Source: Alphaproteobacteria bacterium (GTDB lineage: Bacteria > Pseudomonadota > Alphaproteobacteria > Sphingomonadales > Sphingomonadaceae). Taken from it: a DNA stretch of 64,000 nucleotides. Below, piece by piece: positions 1 to 8,959 of the stretch; position 1 is the stretch's first letter, and every line of letters starts with the position of its first letter. The DNA lies in contig JAHJIJ010000018.1 of assembly GCA_018823325.1 (NCBI GenBank), positions 1-64,000 of the forward strand, given 5' to 3'. The position numbers and the translations under genes are program-made. The notes under the pieces are model-generated. The model had not been told where the DNA came from. It searched no databases and was given only the letters and a program-made list of their open reading frames with translations.

Positions 1-1
1 A

Positions 2-1423
2 ACCGAAGCAGAAGCCCAAGCGCAGGCCGGTGACGGCGTCGCGCTCGAACGCGATCCCGACGTCCTCGACACCTGGTTCTCCTCCGCCCTCTGGCCCTTC
101 GCCACCCTCGGCTGGCCCGAGGATAGCGAGCTCGTCAAACGCCACTACCCCAACGACGTCCTCATCTCGGGCTTCGACATCCTGTTCTTCTGGGATGCGC
201 GCATGGCGATGCAGGGGCTGCACTTCATGAAGGAGGTGCCCTGGCGCCGCCTCTATCTGCATGGGCTCGTGCGCGCCGCCGATGGGCAGAAGATGTCCAA
301 GTCCAAGGGCAATGTGGTCGATCCGCTTGGCCTCATCGACAAATATGGCGCGGACGCGCTGCGCTTCTTCATGGCCGCCATGGAGAGCCAGGGCCGCGAC
401 GTGAAGATGGATGAGAAGCGGGTTGAGGGATATCGCAATTTCGCGACCAAGCTTTGGAACGCCGTGCGCTTCGCCCAGTCGAACGACATTGGCGCCAGCA
501 GCAGCATCGCCGCGCCAGCCGCCACGCTCGCGGTCAACAAATGGATCATCGGCGAGGTCGTCAGCACGCTGGCCGAGCTGGACAAGGCACTCGCCGACCT
601 GCGCTTCGATGCCGCCGCCAACGCCATCTACCACTTCGTCTGGGATCAGTTCTGCGACTGGTATCTGGAGCTCATCAAGCCGGTGTTCAGCGCCGACCCC
701 TCTTCCGTTCGGGCTGAGCCTGTCGAAGCCCCGTCCTTTTCTTCGGAAGAGAAGAACAGCCCTTCGACAAGCTCAGGGCGAACGGATGCAGAGGAAACCC
801 GCGCCGTCGCCGGCTGGGTGATCGATCAGATCCTCGTCATGCTCCATCCCTTCATGCCCTTCATCACCGAGGAGCTGTGGCACGCGCAGGGCGAGCGCCC
901 TTATGACATCATCGTCGCGCAATGGCCGGCGCCGGCCGCACAGATCGACGCGCAGGCGAGCGCCGAAATCAGCTGGCTGATCCGCATGGTGAGCGAAATC
1001 CGCGCCGCCCGCGCCGAACTCGGCGTACCGCCGGGCGCGAAACTGCCCGCAATCGTCAATGAGGCGAGCGCCGAGACGCGCGCTCGCGTCGAGCGGCTCA
1101 CCCCCGCCCTCTCCCGCCTCGCACGCATCGAGAACTGGCAGTTCGACGGCACGGCGAGCGGCGGCGCGGCGCAAGTCGTCGTCGACGAAGCAACCATCGT
1201 TCTCCCGCTCGAAGGCGTCATCGACATCGAGGCTGAACGCGCTCGGTTGACAAAGTCCCTTCAAGCCGCACAGAAGGAAGCCAAGTCGCTCGAAGGACGC
1301 CTCGCCAACCCGGCTTTTGTCGAGAAGGCGAAACCGGAGGCGGTCGAGAAGGCGCGTGCCGATCATGCCGAGAAAGTCGCGGAAACCCAGCGTCTGGAGG
1401 CTGCCCTGACGCGTCTTGGATGA
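2..1423 (+). CDS. valS: Valyl-tRNA synthetase, C-terminal part (5' end outside window)
   Basis: Class I aminoacyl-tRNA synthetase that charges tRNA-Val in the cytoplasm. The frame is open from base 2, so 473 C-terminal residues are visible. They begin in the catalytic domain ([20 protein letters not shown], typical of ValS) and carry the KMSKS loop ([10 protein letters not shown]) near base 290. The anticodon-binding domain follows, with [13 protein letters not shown], and then the C-terminal coiled-coil arm rich in Ala, Glu and Lys. Odd point: about 30 residues between LIKPVFSAD and ETRAVAGWV are encoded by an inverted-repeat element at 706-784 and look like an in-frame insertion. The gene ends at TGA 1421-1423. 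The MATE gene starts 17 bases later. Confidence 0.97.
   Translation, partial: TEAEAQAQAGDGVALERDPDVLDTWFSSALWPFATLGWPEDSELVKRHYPNDVLISGFDILFFWDARMAMQGLHFMKEVPWRRLYLHGLVRAADGQKMSKSKGNVVDPLGLIDKYGADALRFFMAAMESQGRDVKMDEKRVEGYRNFATKLWNAVRFAQSNDIGASSSIAAPAATLAVNKWIIGEVVSTLAELDKALADLRFDAAANAIYHFVWDQFCDWYLELIKPVFSADPSSVRAEPVEAPSFSSEEKNSPSTSSGRTDAEETRAVAGWVIDQILVMLHPFMPFITEELWHAQGERPYDIIVAQWPAPAAQIDAQASAEISWLIRMVSEIRAARAELGVPPGAKLPAIVNEASAETRARVERLTPALSRLARIENWQFDGTASGGAAQVVVDEATIVLPLEGVIDIEAERARLTKSLQAAQKEAKSLEGRLANPAFVEKAKPEAVEKARADHAEKVAETQRLEAALTRLG
706..784. repeat. Doublet inverted repeat inserted within valS
   Basis: The left arm at 706-728 and the right arm at 762-784 are inverted copies, 23 nt each, with 20 of 23 positions complementary. 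They are separated by 33 nt. The arms carry the core TGTCGAAG / CTTCGACA and GTTCG / CGAAC ends that I associate with dispersed sphingomonad repeats. The element is translated in frame as part of ValS and contains no stop codon in that frame. No transposase is present, so it looks like a REP-type, non-autonomous unit. Confidence 0.8.
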
Positions 1424-1440
1424 GGACGGTCAGGGGATAA

Positions 1441-2928
1441 ATGAGCGAGACTCCATCATGGGACGGCAGGGGAGATTCGCGGCCGGCGGAAGCGCTGGTC
1501 GAGGATAGCGGTCTCACGCCCGGCCCGCGCCACATAAAGGGCGCGCGGGATCTCACCACCGGGCCGATCTTCGCGACGCTGATCCTCTTCACCCTGCCGA
1601 CGCTCGCCTCGAACGTCCTCCACACGCTCAACGGCTCGATCAACTCGATCTGGGTCGCGCATTTCCTCGGCGAAGCCGCGCTGGCGGCCACGGCCAATGC
1701 GAACATCATCATGTTCCTGATGTTCTCGCTCATCTTCGGCTTCGGCATGGCGGCCAATGTCGTCGTCGGCCAGGCCTTCGGCCGCGGCGATCTTCAGGCC
1801 GCGCGACACGCTTTCGGGTCGGCCATCGGCTTCTGCTTCGCCCTTGCGCTGGTCATCGCCATCGGCGGCTTCTTGTGGTCGGACCGCATTCTCGCCTTGC
1901 TCTCCACGCCGCCGGAAGTGTTCCGCCTCGCCCGCGATTATCTGCATTTCATCTTTCTCGGCCTGCCCGGTGCGATGATGTTCGTGATGCTGATGATGGG
2001 CCTGCGCGGCAGCGGGGATTCGATGACGCCCTTGTGGTTCATGATCCTCACCGTGTTGCTGGATATTCTGCTCAACCCCGTCTTCATCCTCGGCCTCGGC
2101 CCGGCGCCGGAAATGGGCATTGCCGGCTCGGCCTTTGCCACGGCTGTCGCCAACTATGGCGGTCTCGCCGCCATGGTGACCTACATCTACTGGCGCGACC
2201 TGCCGCTGCGCCTGCGCGGCCATGAGTGGAGTTATCTCAAGCCGGATTGGGCGCTGCTGCGCGTCGTAGCCGGGCGCGGCGTGCCGATGGGCCTGCAAAT
2301 GGTGATCTTCTCGCTCTCGACCCTCGTCGTCATCGGCTTCGTCAATCGCGAGGGCACGACCACCGTGGCCGCCTTCGCCGCCGCCCAGCAATTGTGGAAC
2401 TACATCCAGATGCCGGCCATGGCCGTGGGCGGCGCGGTGTCCGCCATCGCGGCGCAGAATATCGGCGCAGGCAAGTGGGACCGGGTCGAGCGCACCACGC
2501 TGGTCGCAGTCGGCGTCAATCTGGCGATGACCGGTGCGCTGATCGCCGTCGTCATGCTGTTCACCAAGCCGATCCTCGCCTTGTTCCTGGAGGGCGGTGG
2601 CGAAGCGATCGAGATTGGCCGCCACATGATGAACATCGTCAACTGGAGCTTCCTGCTGTTCAGCGCCACGACCGTGATGTTCGGCACCATGCGCGCCAAT
2701 GGCGTCGTACTCGCGCCGTTGTTCATCCTCACCTTCTCGCTGTTCCTGGTGCGCATCGGCTTCTATTTCGCGAGCTACCCCTATCTGGGCGCGGATGGCC
2801 TGTGGTGGAGCTTCAATGCCTCCGCAGCCGTCTCGCTGCTGCTTGGCTGGGCCTATTATCGCTGGGCGCGCTGGCGGGAGGCGACGCTCGGCATGCCGGC
2901 CGCGCCGCCGGTTCACAGCACGACCTGA
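1441..2928 (+). CDS. MATE family efflux transporter
   Basis: Inner-membrane multidrug/toxin extrusion protein, 495 aa, expected to be a cation-coupled antiporter. About 40 hydrophilic residues precede a long series of hydrophobic helices consistent with 12 membrane segments in two halves. The first half starts at TGPIFATLILFTLPTLASNV and the second near LLRVVAGRGVPMGLQMVIFS, matching the two MatE repeats. The ATG follows an AGGGGA ribosome binding site. It is co-directional with valS and close to it, but has no obvious functional link. The substrate cannot be read from the sequence. Confidence 0.92.
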   Translation: MSETPSWDGRGDSRPAEALVEDSGLTPGPRHIKGARDLTTGPIFATLILFTLPTLASNVLHTLNGSINSIWVAHFLGEAALAATANANIIMFLMFSLIFGFGMAANVVVGQAFGRGDLQAARHAFGSAIGFCFALALVIAIGGFLWSDRILALLSTPPEVFRLARDYLHFIFLGLPGAMMFVMLMMGLRGSGDSMTPLWFMILTVLLDILLNPVFILGLGPAPEMGIAGSAFATAVANYGGLAAMVTYIYWRDLPLRLRGHEWSYLKPDWALLRVVAGRGVPMGLQMVIFSLSTLVVIGFVNREGTTTVAAFAAAQQLWNYIQMPAMAVGGAVSAIAAQNIGAGKWDRVERTTLVAVGVNLAMTGALIAVVMLFTKPILALFLEGGGEAIEIGRHMMNIVNWSFLLFSATTVMFGTMRANGVVLAPLFILTFSLFLVRIGFYFASYPYLGADGLWWSFNASAAVSLLLGWAYYRWARWREATLGMPAAPPVHSTT

Positions 2929-3078
2929 GGACTGTCCTACATTCCGCGCAATCGCTAGATGTCGTTTTTATAAGCGTCTGAAAAACAGGACTTTTGAAAA
3001 AACTCCCATGCACGATATGCGCGACGTTCGAGAAGTTCCAATTCCGCCCCCTTCAACCCATTTGTGAGGATCGATGCG

Positions 3079-3831
3079 ATGAAACGGGTGCTGGTGACAG
3101 GTGGTGCGGCGGGCATTGGCCTCGCTGTCGCGCAACGCTTCGCGCAGGACGGCGCGCAGGTCCTGATCTGCGACGCCGACACTGCGGGGCTGGACCGCGC
3201 CATGGCTGCAACGCCCGGCCTGCGCGGCATCCCCTGCGACGTCTCGCAGATCGATGAGATCGAGCGCCTGTTCGCCGCCGTTGCTGAGCAACTCGGCGGG
3301 CTGGACGTCCTGGTCAACAATGTCGGCATCGGCGGCCCCACCGCCCCCGCCGAAGACCTCTCCAGTGCGGACTGGCAGCGGGTGATGGACATCAATCTCA
3401 CCGGCACGTTCGAGGTCACGCGCCGCGCTATCCCGCTGCTCAAGGCCAGCGCAGGCACAATCATCACCATGTCCTCGGCCGCCGGACGCTACGGCTATCC
3501 CAACCGCATTGCCTATGCGACGACCAAATGGGGCCTCATCGGTTTCACCAAGACGCTGGCCATGGAGCTTGGCGCCTTCGACGTCACCGCCAATGCCATC
3601 CTGCCCGGCGCGGTGGGCGGCGAGCGGTTCGACCGGGTGATCGCGGGCCGTGCGGCCGTCAGCGGGCGCAGCGTCCAGGAAGAAGTCGCGCTCGGTCTGG
3701 CCTCGCAGTCGCTCAAGCGCATCGTGCCGCCCGAACATGTCGCCGATCTGGCGCTGTTCCTCACCACGCCGGCCGGCCGGTCGATCTCCGGCGCGGCGCT
3801 CCCCATCGATTGCGATCTCCAGCACGGCTGA
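3079..3831 (+). CDS. SDR family NAD(P)-dependent oxidoreductase
   Basis: Short-chain dehydrogenase/reductase of 250 aa, the classical length. The N-terminus carries the Rossmann motif [15 protein letters not shown] is the NNAG equivalent, and the active-site serine region [10 protein letters not shown] precedes the catalytic YATTK. The start is ATG 3079, preceded by GAGGA at 3066-3070. An in-frame GTG at 3064 lies upstream but overlaps that ribosome binding site. The substrate is unknown; the size and motifs fit 3-oxoacyl or sugar/alcohol dehydrogenases. The preceding 150 bases show no gene. Confidence 0.92.
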   Translation: MKRVLVTGGAAGIGLAVAQRFAQDGAQVLICDADTAGLDRAMAATPGLRGIPCDVSQIDEIERLFAAVAEQLGGLDVLVNNVGIGGPTAPAEDLSSADWQRVMDINLTGTFEVTRRAIPLLKASAGTIITMSSAAGRYGYPNRIAYATTKWGLIGFTKTLAMELGAFDVTANAILPGAVGGERFDRVIAGRAAVSGRSVQEEVALGLASQSLKRIVPPEHVADLALFLTTPAGRSISGAALPIDCDLQHG

Positions 3832-3919
3832 GCGCCGATTCCGCGCCGCCTCCCATTGCGAGGGAACCGGGCCTCTCCTACATTGCGGAAGAGGGCTTTT
3901 CCTCAAGGAGTTGAAGACG

Positions 3920-4804
3920 TTGAATACCATGAAGACGGCCATGCTGCTCTCGGCGCTCACCGCGCTGTTCATGGCTTTGGGTTACATGTTCGGTGGCGCA
4001 GGCGGCGCCATGATCGCGCTGCTGGTGGCGGGCGGCATGAACCTGTTCACTTACTGGAATGCGGACAAGATCGTCCTGCGCATGCACAATGCGCGCGAGG
4101 TCGACATGGCGTCCGCGCCGGATTTTTACGGCATGGTGCGCGATCTCGCCCGCAATGCCGGCCTGCCGATGCCGCGCGTCTATATTGTCGAGGACCCGAG
4201 CCCCAATGCCTTCGCAACGGGCCGCAATCCCGAGAATGCCGCCGTGGCGGCCACCACCGGCCTGCTGCACATGCTCGACCGCGATGAAGTTGCCGCCGTG
4301 ATGGCGCATGAGTTGGGCCATGTCCGCAACCGCGACACGCTGGTCATGACCATGGTCGCGACCATTGCCGGCGCCATCTCGATGATCGCCAATTTCGCTT
4401 TGTTCTTCCGGGGCGGCAATGGCAATGGCGGCAATCCGCTGGCGGCGATCCTTGCCGTGCTGGTCGCGCCCTTTGCCGCGATGATCGTGCAGATGGCGAT
4501 CAGCCGCACGCGCGAATATGGCGCAGACAAGGCGGGCGCCGAGATCTGCGGCAACCCGCATGCGCTGGCTTCCGCGCTCGCGAAAATCTCCGGCGCTGCC
4601 CAGCGCCGCCCGACGCAGGCTGTCACACAGAACCCCGCCGCGGCACAGCTTTACATTGTGCCCAGCCGCATCTCGGACATGTTCTCCACGCACCCTGCGA
4701 CGGAAAAGCGCATTGCCGCCCTGCAGGCCATGGGCCCGGCCAGTGCGCCCCGCCCCGCTGTCCGTCGCGCCCGCTCGGCCCTCGATCCGCTCGGGCGCGG
4801 CTGA
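3920..4804 (+). CDS. htpX: Zinc metalloprotease HtpX
   Basis: Membrane-bound M48 protease for quality control of inner-membrane proteins. It carries the zinc motif MAHELGH (HExxH), two N-terminal hydrophobic segments ([20 protein letters not shown] and [16 protein letters not shown]) and further hydrophobic segments after the active site. [14 protein letters not shown] supplies the third zinc ligand (Glu in EYGAD). A TTG at 3920 gives [10 protein letters not shown] with AAGGAG at 3905-3910 nine bases upstream. The ATG at 3929 would give MKTAMLL but sits further from that site, so I prefer the TTG. Length is 294 aa, usual for the family. The next gene starts five bases after its stop. Confidence 0.94.
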   Translation: MNTMKTAMLLSALTALFMALGYMFGGAGGAMIALLVAGGMNLFTYWNADKIVLRMHNAREVDMASAPDFYGMVRDLARNAGLPMPRVYIVEDPSPNAFATGRNPENAAVAATTGLLHMLDRDEVAAVMAHELGHVRNRDTLVMTMVATIAGAISMIANFALFFRGGNGNGGNPLAAILAVLVAPFAAMIVQMAISRTREYGADKAGAEICGNPHALASALAKISGAAQRRPTQAVTQNPAAAQLYIVPSRISDMFSTHPATEKRIAALQAMGPASAPRPAVRRARSALDPLGRG

Positions 4805-4808
4805 GCCG

Positions 4809-5201
4809 ATGCGCCACGCGCCTGACGCAGCGACGCTCGAACAGCTTGCGCGTCAGGCGATCGCGGCCATGCCCGCGCTGTTCCGGCAGCATCTCGATGG
4901 CATCGCCATTCATATCGATGAGTTCGCCGAGCAGGATGTGCTCGATGAACTGGGCATCGAAGACCCCTGGGAGCTGACCGGCCTCTATCAGGGCCGTGCG
5001 CTCACTGAGCAGAGCATCTGGTCCTCAGGCGATCTCCCGCCAATCATCCGCCTCTACCGCCGCCCGCTGCTGGACGAATGGGTCCACACCGGCGTCGCGC
5101 TGGATGCGCTCATCGCCCATGTCATCGTCCACGAGGTCGGCCACCATTTCGGCTTCTCGGATGATGACATGCACGCGATTGAGGAGGGATTGGGGGGCTG
5201 A
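4809..5201 (+). CDS. Small zincin-like metallopeptidase family protein (DUF1025-type)
   Basis: Protein of 130 aa with HEVGHHFGFSDDD at residues 108-120. This is an extended HExxHxxxxxD zincin motif typical of the small bacterial metallopeptidases once called DUF1025. The motif IDEFAEQDVLDELGI and the segment PPIIRLYRRPLLDE also fit that family. It starts four bases after the htpX stop, so it is probably co-transcribed with htpX. Proteolytic activity is inferred from the motif only. Confidence 0.88.
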   Translation: MRHAPDAATLEQLARQAIAAMPALFRQHLDGIAIHIDEFAEQDVLDELGIEDPWELTGLYQGRALTEQSIWSSGDLPPIIRLYRRPLLDEWVHTGVALDALIAHVIVHEVGHHFGFSDDDMHAIEEGLGG

Positions 5202-5215
5202 AACCGCCACTTTTG

Positions 5216-5291
5216 TGTTCCTGCGAAGGCAGGAATCCAGAGCCCCACGGACGAGCATAGCCGCCTTGGGCTCCTGCCTTCGCAGGAGCAC
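5216..5291. repeat. Intergenic doublet inverted repeat
   Basis: TCCTGCGAAGGCAGGA occurs at the left edge, and its inverted counterpart TCCTGCCTTCGCAGGA at the right edge, about 30 nt apart. Both are flanked by AGCCC/GGGCT. Each arm is itself a small palindrome, so the RNA could form nested hairpins. The repeat lies between two convergent genes and could also act as a transcription end. Confidence 0.75.
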
Positions 5292-5407
5292 GTCGCCAGT
5301 TAGTTCGGGCTGTCCTACAACGACCGGCTCATGCCATGACTATGCCGTGCTCGGTCGCCCCCGCTCTTTCTCATGCTCAAAACCCAGAACACGCAGAGCA
5401 GAATAAA

Positions 5408-5441
5408 TTATCTACCCCGTAACCTTCGTAACCTTCCGGCG
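5408..5441. repeat. 34-nt dispersed motif, copy 1
   Basis: The segment contains the tandem 9-mer GTAACCTTCGTAACCTTC preceded by TTATCTACCC. A second copy at 54159-54192 matches at 32 of 34 positions. Copy 1 lies directly downstream of the stop of the HerA-like gene (minus strand). Function unknown. Confidence 0.7.
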
Positions 5442-5443
5442 AC

Positions 5444-7150
5444 TCAGCGGCCCTGATTGCGCCAGCGGTTGATGGTCCGCTCGAGGATCTCATCCTCGCC
5501 GCCAGTCTGACGCCACAGGTCGGAAAAGACCGGGTCCGCCGAGGCAGGGCGGCGCGAAGCTTCCAGATCGTCGAAGGCCACGCGGATCGGCACCGTCACG
5601 CCTTCGCCGCAGACGATGCACTCGCGGTTGCGCAGTGCCGGGATCGAATCGAGGAAGCCGCGCGAGCCCTCCGGCATCGCGGCTTTCACGAAATGCTGAT
5701 CGCGCTCGTTGTTGAGGCGCATGGCAATCAACGTACCGCATTGGGAAAGCACGCCTTCCGCCAGATCGGAAGGGCGCTGCGTGATCAGCCCCAGCGACAC
5801 GCCATATTTGCGGCCTTCCTTGGCGATCCGCTCGAGGATCTTGCGCACGCTCTGTCCGGCATCGATGGTGCTGGAGGGGATGTAGCGATGCGCTTCCTCG
5901 CAGACGAGCAGGATCGGCTTCTGCTCCTCGTCACGCGCCCAGATGGCGAAATCGAAGATCAGCCGCGCCATCACGGAGACCACGACATGTGTGATCTCCG
6001 AGGGCATGGCCGAGGTATCGACGATGGAGATCGGCTTGCCCTGCGCCGGCAGGCGGAAGATCTTGGCGAGGAAGTTCTGCATCGAATCCGCGACCAGCAT
6101 GCCTGAGAACATGAAGCTGAAGCGCGGATCGGCCTTGATCTCGTCCAGCCGGGTGCGCAGCCGCAGATAGGGCAGCGAATTGGTGCTCTTGTCGAGCTTG
6201 CCCATCTCATTGGCGAGAATGGCGGCAAGATCGGAGAGCAGATAGGGCACTGGGGAATCGACCGTCAGCCGCCCGATGCCTTCCGCAAGCCGGTTGCGCG
6301 AGCGCGCGGCCAGCAGGCACTTGGCAAGAATGTCGCAATCCTGGGCCCGCTCCGGCCCCTTGGAGGTGACGAGCACTTCGCAATGCTCCTCGAAGTTCAT
6401 CAGCCAGTAGGGCAGTTCCAGATTGCTGGTATCGTAGACGGCACCATTGTCCGCGAAGGCAGCGCCATATTCGCCATGGGGATCGATCATCACAATGTGA
6501 CCCTGCGGCGCCATGTCGCAGATGCGGTGCAGAATGAGGGCTGCAGACGTCGATTTACCGGTGCCGGTCGAGCCGAGCAGCGCGAAATGCTTGCCGAGCA
6601 ATGCGTCCACCAACAACGAGGCACGCGTCGTGGTCGTCGGGTAGACGGTTCCGATCTCGATCCGGGCCTGATCGTGCGCGGAATAGATTTCCAGCATATC
6701 CGGATTGGAAACCGGATAGACCGCCGTTCCGGGCACCGGGAAGCGCGTCACGCCACGGCGGAAGCGGAAGATGCGACCGGTCAGCTGTTCCTGATCGCCC
6801 TCGCCGACGAAGTCGATGTCCGCCATGATATGGCTGGAGGAGCGGGAATCGAGCGCCAGCGTGCGCACCGTCGCAACGATCCAGCATTGCCCGACGCGCA
6901 TCTTGAGCTGGCTGCCGACCTGGCCGCCCGTCGCGACACTCGGATCGCTCTCGCCGCTGAGCTTTTCCATCGCGGCAATATCGAGCATGATCTTGGCAGA
7001 GCCGCCGGTAATGGCCGAGACCACGCCGATCTCGATATCGGTCATACGATGGCGGAAGCCAGCCTCGGCGACAGGCTCAATCGGTACTTCATGGCCGTCG
7101 AGGCCTTTGCCCGAGACATAGTTCACCGCTTCACTCCCGCATTTCGCCAA
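5444..7150 (-). CDS. HerA-like ATPase (DUF87 / VirB4-HerA superfamily)
   Basis: ATPase of 568 aa. An N-terminal beta-rich region (HAS-barrel-like) precedes the Walker A motif GSTGTGKSTSAA at about residue 195. ILLVCEEAHRYIP at about 410 is Walker B with a catalytic Glu, and SLGLITQRPSDL is a sensor-like motif. Architecture and length match the HerA/DUF87 DNA-translocating ATPases found in bacteria. No NurA-like nuclease is adjacent, so a DNA repair role is inference only. It converges with the small zincin gene, and two repeats fill the space between them. Confidence 0.88.
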   Translation of the reverse strand: MAKCGSEAVNYVSGKGLDGHEVPIEPVAEAGFRHRMTDIEIGVVSAITGGSAKIMLDIAAMEKLSGESDPSVATGGQVGSQLKMRVGQCWIVATVRTLALDSRSSSHIMADIDFVGEGDQEQLTGRIFRFRRGVTRFPVPGTAVYPVSNPDMLEIYSAHDQARIEIGTVYPTTTTRASLLVDALLGKHFALLGSTGTGKSTSAALILHRICDMAPQGHIVMIDPHGEYGAAFADNGAVYDTSNLELPYWLMNFEEHCEVLVTSKGPERAQDCDILAKCLLAARSRNRLAEGIGRLTVDSPVPYLLSDLAAILANEMGKLDKSTNSLPYLRLRTRLDEIKADPRFSFMFSGMLVADSMQNFLAKIFRLPAQGKPISIVDTSAMPSEITHVVVSVMARLIFDFAIWARDEEQKPILLVCEEAHRYIPSSTIDAGQSVRKILERIAKEGRKYGVSLGLITQRPSDLAEGVLSQCGTLIAMRLNNERDQHFVKAAMPEGSRGFLDSIPALRNRECIVCGEGVTVPIRVAFDDLEASRRPASADPVFSDLWRQTGGEDEILERTINRWRNQGR

Positions 7151-7207
7151 GGTGAGCGGCGTATCAGCAAGGCGTAAACAAATGCCTGCCCTTGTATCGG
7201 CGAACCC

Positions 7208-7993
7208 TTAGGGCAACTTCATACGCCCGGCGACAAAGCCGGCGAACATCCCCATGGCCAGCGCCGAAAAGACGGCAACGAGACCGTAAAGAACGTCATG
7301 CTCTTCGGCGAAGACTCCGATGCCGCGCTCAAAACCGGTCTTGTGCACCTCGATTTCGCGGACCGCCGCTGCGAGCACCCGCCCGTTCTGGACCAGGAAA
7401 GTCTCGGCCGTATACGTCCCCGTGATGACCCGCGCGGAAAGCGGAAGCCTAGCCCGATACAGCACGCCCTCGGTGATTTCGACCGCCTTGGGCGCTTCAA
7501 GATAGAGGCCGTTGCGGGCGCGCAGATCATTGAGGCCGCTGGCGAAACGACCGATCTCTTCGGTATCGCTGAACGCCGCCGGCGAGAGCTGGAGCTTGCT
7601 CAGGCCCAGTTCGTAGATGGCCGCCGTCCGCTCATCCACGATCTGGTCGATCGGCCGGGACGACGCCACCGCATAGAAGCTGGGCGCCGAGCGAAAATCG
7701 ATGCTGTCGGCGTTGACCCAAATCCCGGCAAGCTGCTGCTTCTCCCGCACGGTGACAGCCTGGCTCGGTCCCTTGAGCACGACGATGATGTCGACCGGGT
7801 CCTCCGGCACGCGCCCGCCCGGATAGAGGATCGCGCCGAACAGCAGCAACTCTGCCCCGGTGAAGCTGAACTGGATCTCGACCGTGCGCTGCGACACATC
7901 CGGCACGAGCTGCGGCGCGTCGCGCTGCGCACTCGCCGGCGTGCCACTCAGCAAGAGCATGGCCGTCAGGACAAGGGCGAGGAGGCTTCTCAC
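7208..7993 (-). CDS. TIGR02186-like transmembrane protein
   Basis: Protein of 261 aa with a signal peptide (LLALVLTAMLLLSGTPASA), a large beta-rich exported domain and one C-terminal membrane helix (GLVAVFSALAMGMFAGFVAG) ending in a short basic tail. It matches my recollection of the alphaproteobacterial TIGR02186 family that sits next to TauE/SafE exporters. The start codon overlaps the stop of the upstream exporter gene by four bases (ATGA), implying translational coupling and a shared function. Confidence 0.8.
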   Translation of the reverse strand: MRSLLALVLTAMLLLSGTPASAQRDAPQLVPDVSQRTVEIQFSFTGAELLLFGAILYPGGRVPEDPVDIIVVLKGPSQAVTVREKQQLAGIWVNADSIDFRSAPSFYAVASSRPIDQIVDERTAAIYELGLSKLQLSPAAFSDTEEIGRFASGLNDLRARNGLYLEAPKAVEITEGVLYRARLPLSARVITGTYTAETFLVQNGRVLAAAVREIEVHKTGFERGIGVFAEEHDVLYGLVAVFSALAMGMFAGFVAGRMKLP

Positions 7994-8904
7994 TGGATGA
8001 CCACCGAGTAGATCTCATCGGGTCGCCAGCCGAGGCCAAGCGCCATGCGGATCGCGATGACCAGTGCGATGAAGGCGAGCGCCACGCGTAGATACTCCGG
8101 CCGCGCCCGCATGGAAATGCGGCTGCCGATCTGCGCGCCGGTCACGCTGCCGATCAGGAGCAGGAACGCCAGCACCAGGTCCACAGCATGAGTCGTCGTG
8201 GCATGGACCATCGTCGTGAACATGGTGACGAAGAGAATCTGGAACAGCGACGTGCCGATGACGATCTGCGTCGACATGCCGAGAATGTAGAGCATCGCCG
8301 GCACGAGAATGAAGCCGCCGCCCACGCCCATCAGCATCGTCATGATGCCCGAGAAAATCCCGAGCAGCAGCGGCGCCAGCGGGGAGATGTAGAGACCCGA
8401 GGAATAGAACCGCCAGCGCAACGGCAGCGCCGCAACCAGCGGATGGTGGCGCCTTTTGCGGGCGGCCTGACGCTGGCCCCGCCGCGCCATGACCAGCGCA
8501 TGGATCGATTCCCGTGCCATCATGAGGCCGATCGAGCCGAGCATCAGCACATAGAGAATGGCGATGGTCGTATCGATCTGCCCCATGCGCTCGAGCACGC
8601 GATAGATCACAGCCCCAAGGGCAGCGCCAATGGCGCCGCCTGCCACCAGCACGGCGCTCATCTGCAGATCGACCGTCTTGCGCCCGAGATGGCTGAACAC
8701 ACTCGAGACGCTCGCGCCCATCACCTGCGTTGCAGAAGATGCGGCGGAAACCGTGGGGGGAATGCCGTAGAAAATCAGCAGAGGCGTGGTGAGAAACCCG
8801 CCGCCGACGCCGAACATGCCCGAGAGGAGCCCGACGACGCCGCCCAGTCCGATGATGACCAGTGCATTCACCGACAGATTGGCGATCGGCAGATAGATGT
8901 CCAT
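7990..8904 (-). CDS. Sulfite exporter TauE/SafE family protein
   Basis: Inner-membrane transporter of 304 aa with the duplicated TauE/SafE repeat. The first copy contains GLGGVVGLLSGMFGVGGGFL and the second LLLGIFSGIMTMLMGVGGGF. The two halves are separated by a basic cytoplasmic loop (ARRGQRQAARKRRHH). The start is ATG 8904, with GAGGAC six bases upstream on the coding strand; the open frame extends further upstream without support. The family exports sulfite, sulfoacetate or related organosulfur anions. The actual substrate is not determined here. Confidence 0.92.
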   Translation of the reverse strand: MDIYLPIANLSVNALVIIGLGGVVGLLSGMFGVGGGFLTTPLLIFYGIPPTVSAASSATQVMGASVSSVFSHLGRKTVDLQMSAVLVAGGAIGAALGAVIYRVLERMGQIDTTIAILYVLMLGSIGLMMARESIHALVMARRGQRQAARKRRHHPLVAALPLRWRFYSSGLYISPLAPLLLGIFSGIMTMLMGVGGGFILVPAMLYILGMSTQIVIGTSLFQILFVTMFTTMVHATTTHAVDLVLAFLLLIGSVTGAQIGSRISMRARPEYLRVALAFIALVIAIRMALGLGWRPDEIYSVVIQ

Positions 8905-8959
8905 GCCGTCCTCGGTAGTCGCAAAGCGGGAAATCAAAAAGGGGCTAGCGTCGTGACAC

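Noticed and set aside
1456..2916. Long antisense open frame (486 codons) opposite the MATE gene
   Set aside because: His/Asp/Arg-rich translation with no recognisable domain, typical of the shadow frame of a GC-rich gene; the sense strand is clearly MATE.
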